Source: Candidatus Adiutrix sp. | GTDB lineage: Bacteria; Desulfobacterota; Desulfarculia; Adiutricales; Adiutricaceae | Direction of reading: 5' to 3' | NCBI GenBank assembly: GCA_031286085.1 | Contig: JAITUX010000145.1 | Span: 1 to 9,819 of the forward strand | DNA: 9,819 nt | Part shown: positions 6,623-9,819 of the stretch, in pieces | Layout of the letters: each line of letters starts with the position of its first letter | How positions within the stretch are numbered: the first letter of the stretch is position 1 | Notes under the pieces: generated by a model | Told to the model about the DNA's origin: nothing | Database searches by the model: none | The model's input: only the letters and a program-made list of their open reading frames with translations | Program-made: the position numbers and the translations under genes

Positions 6623-7237
6623 TCAGGCTTCATCCTGGTCGTTCCAGCCCAGTCCCCGGGAGCGGCGCTCGGCGGATCCGTCCTCGCCGGCCCCGGCCTC
6701 GGTCCGGGAAACGGTTACGCGCACCCCATCCCTTTCCTGGGCGGCCAAAGCGGCCTTGAGGGAGTCCTGGGCCGCCACCAGGGTCTGAAAGGAGTCGGCC
6801 CGCCCGGAAACCAGGCTGACGGTCAGGAGCCCGTCCGCATCCCGGGCCAGGATTATCTCCGTGCCCGGCAGAAGGCTTTCATTCACCTTGAGGCGCACTT
6901 CCCCGGGCTGGTCCGCGGGGCTGACCAGTATTTCCCCCACCAGGCCGCGCACCAGTTCTTCCAGGCCGGGCTCGGTTCCGGCCGGGGGGGCGATGGCCCC
7001 GGCCTCCGCCGGCCCCGCCTGGGCCGATTGGCCCAGGGCCTGGCCCCAGACCTGGCTCATGATGGACGAGAGGTCTTCTTTCCCATCCTTTTTTTCGCGT
7101 TCCGCCTTATCTTCCGGTTTCTGGTAGAGGCGCTGAAACTCGTCCCGCCAGGCGGCCGGGGGCGCTTCCCGCCCCGCTTTAGGGGCGGCCGTCGGCCCGG
7201 GTGGATCGGCGGCCTTGGTCTTCAACAGGCTATCCAT
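6623..7237 (-). CDS. sctP: SctP-like needle-length regulator / T3S4 protein (HpaP/YscP family)
   Basis: The protein, 204 residues from the chosen ATG, has a Pro/Ala/Gly-rich, charged, disordered N-terminal part with a Lys/Glu-rich run near 44-55. A compact C-terminal domain (about 110-182) carries EVRLKVNESLLPGTEIILA and LLTVSLVSGRADSFQTLVAA, resembling the HpaP/HrpP and FliK substrate-switch domain. Such proteins set needle or hook length and switch substrate specificity. It is much shorter than YscP (about 515), so less ruler is present. I prefer the ATG at 7237 (GGTGA 6 bases upstream); a TTG at 7243 with AAAGG 9 bases upstream is the alternative. Its place before sctQ fits yscP-yscQ order. 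It is first in the operon. Divergence keeps confidence moderate. Confidence 0.75.
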   Translation of the reverse strand: MDSLLKTKAADPPGPTAAPKAGREAPPAAWRDEFQRLYQKPEDKAEREKKDGKEDLSSIMSQVWGQALGQSAQAGPAEAGAIAPPAGTEPGLEELVRGLVGEILVSPADQPGEVRLKVNESLLPGTEIILARDADGLLTVSLVSGRADSFQTLVAAQDSLKAALAAQERDGVRVTVSRTEAGAGEDGSAERRSRGLGWNDQDEA

Positions 7238-7270
7238 CGGCAATCACCAAAACCTTTAGGCCGGAGAAGT

Positions 7271-7287
7271 TGCAATAAACGCGCCAA
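7271..7287 (-). promoter_or_regulatory. Candidate sigma-54 (-24/-12) promoter of the T3SS operon
   Basis: On the minus strand the sequence is TTGGCGCGTTTATTGCA, compared with the sigma-54 consensus YTGGCACGrNNNTTGCW. GG and GC are separated by exactly 10 bases; the departures are A to G within the -24 box and T at the loosely conserved r position. The predicted start of transcription is near 7260, giving a leader of about 23 bases that still contains the ribosome binding site of sctP. No good sigma-70 pair was seen closer to sctP. Sigma-54 needs an enhancer-binding ATPase, which is not encoded in the window. Confidence 0.55.
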
Positions 7288-7397
7288 GGCCGAAAAGACA
7301 AGCGACCCGCCCGTAGCCGCTCGGTTTGGCGGGCGCCTGAAACTTAAGCGCCGCAATTATTTCCTTGGAAACTCTTGCGTAAATATCATAGGGCAAT

Positions 7398-7410
7398 AAT
7401 CACGTTTTTA
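7398..7410 (+). promoter_or_regulatory. Possible IHF-binding site
   Basis: AATCACGTTTTTA matches the IHF consensus WATCAANNNNTTR at all but one defined position. It lies between the candidate sigma-54 promoter and the TTTTGACC repeats, where DNA bending would help a distant activator reach the polymerase. Such short matches also occur by chance. Confidence 0.25.
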
Positions 7411-7420
7411 GGGGTGGTAA

Positions 7421-7449
7421 TTTTGACCCCCAAAATACCCTTTTTGACC
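7421..7449. promoter_or_regulatory. Tandem TTTTGACC repeats, possible upstream activator site
   Basis: TTTTGACC occurs at 7421-7428 and again at 7442-7449, 21 bp apart (two helical turns), about 160-190 bp upstream of the predicted sigma-54 start. The first copy is also part of an imperfect inverted repeat with CAAAATACC at 7431-7439. Spacing on one helix face suits a dimeric or oligomeric activator. No binding protein can be named. Confidence 0.35.
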
Positions 7450-7628
7450 ATATATACAAGGAAAGGCCCCATCGCCTGGTCGAAAATTTTACAAAATTTC
7501 AACCATGGGCTCCCGATAATCAGATATGATTTCCCCCTTGTTTTCAAGCGTTTCCGCCAGCCGTGGGCTTAAGCTTGGAAAGCGGCGTGGCGATGGCTTT
7601 AAACGATAGCGCAATAATATTAATGATT

Positions 7629-7644
7629 AAGGATTGTTATCCTT
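7629..7644. promoter_or_regulatory. Inverted repeat AAGGAT-N4-ATCCTT, possible operator
   Basis: Perfect 6-bp arms separated by TGTT lie about 105 bp upstream of the XRE-type gene. The dyad size suits a dimeric helix-turn-helix repressor, possibly the XRE protein itself. It could also form a weak RNA hairpin. Function is inference. Confidence 0.3.
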
Positions 7645-7748
7645 TCTGGTTTAAGTTTCAGCCGATAATTTTATTCAAGCTATCTCATAAAAGGAAATAA
7701 GTCAATATTAAATCCAAATAATGGAAGGGGATTTTCGTATCATAAAAT

Positions 7749-8189
7749 ATGGTTAAAAATACTAGCGAAAATACCGACGCTTTGCGATATTTCAGAGCCT
7801 ATTTTTCGGCTTGGGCCAAAAAGACTGGCTTGAATCAGAATGAAATCGCCGGCCGCTTGAAAATAGGTCAGAGCCAGATCAATGAAATTTTGAGCGGCAA
7901 AAGAGGGGTTTCCCTGGGGCGAATGGAGGAAATTTCAAAAAAAACAGGTCTCAGCTTTATAGACGCCCTGCTGAAGGGTCAGGAGCTTTGCGGAGAAATG
8001 AATGGGACCAAGGGGTTGACGCCGTTTCAAATTGAAGCTCTTTCCGCCTTCAAGGAATGCCTCCTGGCTGGCGGGGAAGCCTCCGAGATGCTGGCCCAAA
8101 ACGCCTTGAATCTGGCCCGAAAAAAACAGGCCGAGGGGCCTAAGAAATCTAACCCTTACCAGGGGCAACGCAAATCGAAATCAGCCTGA
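7749..8189 (+). CDS. XRE-family (Cro/CI-type) helix-turn-helix DNA-binding protein
   Basis: The 146-residue protein has an XRE HTH domain at about 12-70: FSAWAKKTGLNQNEIAGRL is helices 1-2, IGQSQINEILSGKRGVSL holds the recognition helix and turn, and MEEISKKTGLSFIDALL closes the fold. The rest (about 88-146) is helical and ends in a Lys/Arg-rich tail; I do not recognise it. ATG is the start because a stop lies two codons upstream; no ribosome binding site is close (AAGGGG is 18 bases away), so translation may be weak. It is divergent from the T3SS operon, so it may regulate it or its own promoter. Its base composition is lower in GC than the T3SS genes, suggesting a different origin. A phage- or element-type regulator is an alternative. 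Confidence 0.85.
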   Translation: MVKNTSENTDALRYFRAYFSAWAKKTGLNQNEIAGRLKIGQSQINEILSGKRGVSLGRMEEISKKTGLSFIDALLKGQELCGEMNGTKGLTPFQIEALSAFKECLLAGGEASEMLAQNALNLARKKQAEGPKKSNPYQGQRKSKSA

Positions 8190-8246
8190 ACGGCGTTCTA
8201 TTCGATTCCGCCTCTATCGGTGACAAACTGAAGAAATAGCAGGTTT

Positions 8247-8296
8247 GCCGGCCCTGAAAAATATTCCAACCTGTTGAAATATTTTTCAGGGCCGGC
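8247..8296. repeat. 50-bp near-perfect palindrome between convergent genes, possible bidirectional terminator
   Basis: The arms 8247-8265 and 8278-8296 are exact 19-bp inverted repeats (GCCGGCCCTGAAAAATATT and its complement). The pairing continues inside the loop (CAAC 8267-8270 with GTTG 8273-8276) after one mismatch. It lies downstream of the XRE gene and touches the stop codon of the convergent LuxR-type gene, the place for a shared terminator. The usual run of U after the stem is missing in both directions; the A/T run is within the stem. It may therefore be a terminator of non-standard type, an mRNA-end stabiliser, or a repeated palindromic element. Confidence 0.6.
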
Positions 8297-9486
8297 TATA
8301 TGATTAATTCGGCCAGCTTGTTCCTGCCGGATACGCCCAATTTCTCGTAAATCCTCTCTATGATGTTGTTCACCGCACTGACGGAAATATGATAATGCTT
8401 GGCGATTTTCGCGCGTGAGGTATGCCGCGCCACCAGCAAGGCGATTTCGTGCTCGCGTAAAGACAGAATCAATGGGATATTGTTATTCATGAAACGGTTG
8501 TGAAAGGCCAGCCAGTTCACCACCGTGCGCTTGGATTGCTTGAGCACGGCGTTGTAGGACGAGGGAAATTCCCGCTGGAGCAGCCTCTCCAGCAGGCAGC
8601 CGAAAACAGGGAGACGCTCCGCGAACGGGGTGATGAAGCCATGAGGCAGAGTTTTCGCCATGGCGCTCAGCAGATGGCGCTCGGCGTCATCCTCACGGTT
8701 CAAGGCATAGCAAGCGGTGGCGCATAACAGCCGGAAATACGTTTCCTCATAGGTCAGATAATGTTCCGAAACACAAAAGGCCAGCGAGGCCTGCGCGGCC
8801 GCCAGCATGATTTCATAGCTCTTCCGCCAACGCAAATTCTCCAGGCCCAAACGGATGGCGCTCGGCCTGGCCGGCTCGGGGAGGGCCGAGAAATTCCAGC
8901 TCTTCAGCCAGTCAGGAGCCAAGGCGGTCGCTCCCGCTCCCATATACGCGCTGCCAAGCGCCAGCTCCGCGCAAGCCGTCACCGCGGGCCCCTCGCTTGC
9001 TTTGACGACCCCTTTGAGATAGGTTTCCACCTCTAAAAAAAACGGGTAATCCCCCAGGCTGATGGCCGCCGCTATAGCCGCCTGACCGGCGCAGAGTTTG
9101 ACCGCGCCGGTCTCTTCGATAGCGAGATAGCGGCGTTTTATATATTCAAAATCGCCCCGCACATAGGCCAGCGCGATTTCGGGGATGACCCGCAGACGCT
9201 CGTCTTGCACCATATTGATGACGGAGTCGGGTTCGTCAAGGGGCGCCGGTATATAGACGGCCCGGATAACCTCCATCAATTCGGACTCAAGCGATTTTTG
9301 CGTTTTATTTCCGCGCCCGCTGGCGGGCTTTACCGCGCCGCTGGGTATCATCCATGACTTCCCGCCAAAACGCGCCGCTCCTTCAATCCGGTTGTTTTTT
9401 ATGCACATGGTCACATACCGGCCGCTTACGCCCCAAGCCTCCGCGGTTTCCTTTACGGTTTTGTAATCCATGTTCTTCACGTTCAT
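8296..9486 (-). CDS. Regulator with N-terminal excisionase-like HTH and C-terminal LuxR-type HTH
   Basis: A 396-residue protein with two DNA-binding modules. Residues about 6-52 (YKTVKETAEAWGVSGRYV, then IEGAARFGGKSWMIPSGAV) resemble the HTH_17/excisionase fold. Residues 341-396 are a LuxR/GerE HTH: LSLREHEIALLVA, IAKHYHISVSAVNNII, IYEKLGVSGRNKL. The roughly 290 residues between are Ala/Leu-rich and helical, suggesting TPR-like repeats such as those of MalT-type sensors, but I cannot assign a ligand. No receiver domain or autoinducer domain is evident. I kept the ATG at 9486 (GAGG only 2 bases away); a GTG at 9480 has better spacing (8), and the HTH would be intact from the ATG at 9471. It has its own sigma-70 promoter. 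No link to the T3SS is shown. Confidence 0.85.
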   Translation of the reverse strand: MNVKNMDYKTVKETAEAWGVSGRYVTMCIKNNRIEGAARFGGKSWMIPSGAVKPASGRGNKTQKSLESELMEVIRAVYIPAPLDEPDSVINMVQDERLRVIPEIALAYVRGDFEYIKRRYLAIEETGAVKLCAGQAAIAAAISLGDYPFFLEVETYLKGVVKASEGPAVTACAELALGSAYMGAGATALAPDWLKSWNFSALPEPARPSAIRLGLENLRWRKSYEIMLAAAQASLAFCVSEHYLTYEETYFRLLCATACYALNREDDAERHLLSAMAKTLPHGFITPFAERLPVFGCLLERLLQREFPSSYNAVLKQSKRTVVNWLAFHNRFMNNNIPLILSLREHEIALLVARHTSRAKIAKHYHISVSAVNNIIERIYEKLGVSGRNKLAELII

Positions 9487-9511
9487 ATCCTCGCCGCCTA
9501 GTGGATATTAT

Positions 9512-9536
9512 CACAAATCCGTCATTTGGATTTGTG
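9512..9536. promoter_or_regulatory. Palindrome in the leader of the LuxR-type gene
   Basis: CACAAATCC and GGATTTGTG form perfect 9-bp arms around a 7-base loop, 26-50 bases before the start codon and about 14-38 bases after the predicted transcription start. It could be an operator that blocks transcription or a leader RNA hairpin. CCGTCAT (9519-9525) within it can also pair with ATGACGG at 9544-9550, so two structures compete. Confidence 0.45.
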
Positions 9537-9556
9537 GGGCTTGATGACGGTTTTGA

Positions 9557-9585
9557 ATTATACTTCCTTTAACGGAAGCCTTCAA
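9557..9585 (-). promoter_or_regulatory. Sigma-70 promoter of the LuxR-type gene
   Basis: On the minus strand, TTGAAG (9580-9585) and TATAAT (9557-9562) are separated by 17 bases, a near-consensus housekeeping promoter. The start of transcription would be near 9550, giving a leader of about 64 bases. The spacer contains CTTCC-N6-GGAAG, a short dyad that a repressor could use. Confidence 0.75.
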
Positions 9586-9616
9586 ATCTCGCCGCCCAAG
9601 TCACCGGAAAAACGCC

Positions 9617-9659
9617 GACGCCAACTTTAGCTGGCTGCAGCGCCAACTTTGTTGGCGTC
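9617..9659. promoter_or_regulatory. Nested CCAAC/GTTGG repeats between divergent promoters
   Basis: CGCCAACTTT occurs at 9619-9628 and 9641-9650, 22 bp apart. GTTGGCG at 9651-9657 pairs with either copy: a tight hairpin with 9641-9647 (3-base loop), or a 9-bp match GACGCCAAC/GTTGGCGTC with 9617-9625. It lies about 70-110 bp upstream of both divergent promoters, so a regulator bound here could act on both. Further CCAAC-type copies follow at 9666-9670 and 9765-9769. Confidence 0.4.
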
Positions 9660-9730
9660 AGTAGGTCCAACTCAGCCGGCCGGGCTAATGTCAGTTTGAT
9701 ATGATTATATTTTCAGGCTTGGCCCGACTC

Positions 9731-9759
9731 TTGCTTCAGACTGTCCCAGACCATATAGT
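9731..9759 (+). promoter_or_regulatory. Sigma-70 promoter for the gene starting at 9798
   Basis: TTGCTT (9731-9736), a 17-base spacer and TATAGT (9754-9759) make a good housekeeping promoter. Transcription would begin near 9766, with a leader of about 32 bases. The palindrome TTGGCCAA (9761-9768) covers the predicted start, a possible repressor site. Confidence 0.55.
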
Positions 9760-9797
9760 TTTGGCCAACGGCTGAGAATAACGGGAGGACTATTGGA

Positions 9798-9819
9798 ATG
9801 AGCCAACTACAGCCTTATG
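9798..9819 (+). CDS. Start of an unidentified gene (partial, 7 codons)
   Basis: An ATG follows GGGAGG (9783-9788) with a 9-base spacer and lies about 32 bases after a predicted promoter start. Only MSQLQPY is visible before the window ends, so no function can be given. It is divergent from the LuxR-type regulator and may be its target. Confidence 0.55.

Larger units (their letters stand above)
7244..7748. other. AT-rich divergent regulatory region between sctP and the XRE gene
   Basis: This 505-bp region contains no convincing gene. A TTG-initiated frame at 7375-7572 has no ribosome binding site or recognisable family. From about 7340 on it is clearly more AT-rich than the T3SS genes. It holds the sigma-54 candidate, the possible IHF site, the tandem repeats, and an inverted repeat at 7629-7644. 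TTGGAA and TTTAAA about 17 bases apart (7575-7603) are a weak plus-strand promoter candidate for the XRE gene; I saw nothing better. Confidence 0.6.
9487..9797. other. Divergent intergenic region between the LuxR-type gene and the gene at 9798
   Basis: No gene is seen in these 311 bp. They contain promoters in both directions, the leader palindrome at 9512-9536, the CCAAC/GTTGG repeats at 9617-9659, and an 8-bp inverted pair CTCAGCCG (9671-9678) and CGGCTGAG (9769-9776) that brackets the plus-strand promoter. Confidence 0.6.

Noticed and set aside
1..7243. Reading the operon as flagellar (FlhA, FliP, FliN, FliK)
   Set aside because: SctV, SctR, SctQ and SctP have flagellar relatives, but SctX, SctY, the chaperone and the gatekeeper occur only in injectisomes.
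7380..7410. Sigma-70 promoter for sctP using TATGAT (minus strand, near 7385-7390)
   Set aside because: No acceptable -35 hexamer at 16-18 bases, and it would give a leader of more than 120 bases; the sigma-54 element is a better fit.
7375..7572. 65-residue plus-strand frame in the intergenic region
   Set aside because: TTG start, no ribosome binding site, no recognisable family, and it covers the likely regulatory elements.
8266..8277. Standard intrinsic terminator call for the 8247-8296 hairpin
   Set aside because: No U-rich tract follows either arm, so I list it as a palindrome with possible terminator role only.
1..9819. CRISPR arrays, tRNA or rRNA genes, insertion sequences
   Set aside because: None seen: no regularly spaced repeats, no cloverleaf or rRNA sequence recognised, and no transposase reading frame.

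Overview
The left three quarters of the window (1-7243) is one minus-strand operon for the core of a type III secretion system (T3SS). In transcription order it reads sctP, sctQ, sctR, a STAS anti-sigma antagonist, an RsbW-type kinase, lgt, sctW, a SycN-like chaperone, sctX, sctY and sctV; sctV runs off the left edge. The stretch sctW-sycN-sctX-sctY-sctV matches the Yersinia yopN/tyeA-sycN-yscX-yscY-lcrD order, which together with SctX and SctY points to the Ysc family of injectisomes rather than a flagellum. The DNA is very GC-rich, with tight spacing and short overlaps between genes. I would guess a Gram-negative, deltaproteobacterium-like (Desulfobacterota) host-associated organism, but the window has no taxonomic marker and this is inference.

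Two things in the operon are unusual. A partner-switching pair (STAS antagonist plus HATPase anti-sigma/kinase) and a gene for prolipoprotein diacylglyceryl transferase (Lgt) sit directly after sctR, where sctS, sctT and sctU normally follow. The pair resembles in principle the BtrV/BtrW switch that controls the Bordetella T3SS. Lgt could supply lipidation for the inner-ring lipoprotein SctJ. sctQ has an in-frame internal ATG behind a strong Shine-Dalgarno sequence, predicting the short SctQ-C product known from other injectisomes.

Upstream of sctP, an AT-richer 505-bp intergenic region (7244-7748) holds a good candidate sigma-54 (-24/-12) promoter for the operon. Further upstream are a possible IHF site and two direct repeats 21 bp apart that could be an activator site. 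A divergent gene for an XRE-type helix-turn-helix protein (7749-8189) follows.

The right end (8190-9819) looks different in composition and content. A 50-bp near-perfect palindrome separates the XRE gene from a convergent minus-strand gene for a regulator with an N-terminal excisionase-like HTH and a C-terminal LuxR-type HTH. That regulator has a near-consensus sigma-70 promoter and a palindromic leader. It is divergent from a new plus-strand gene that begins at 9798 with its own promoter and Shine-Dalgarno sequence. The shared intergenic region carries repeated CCAAC/GTTGG elements that look like operators.
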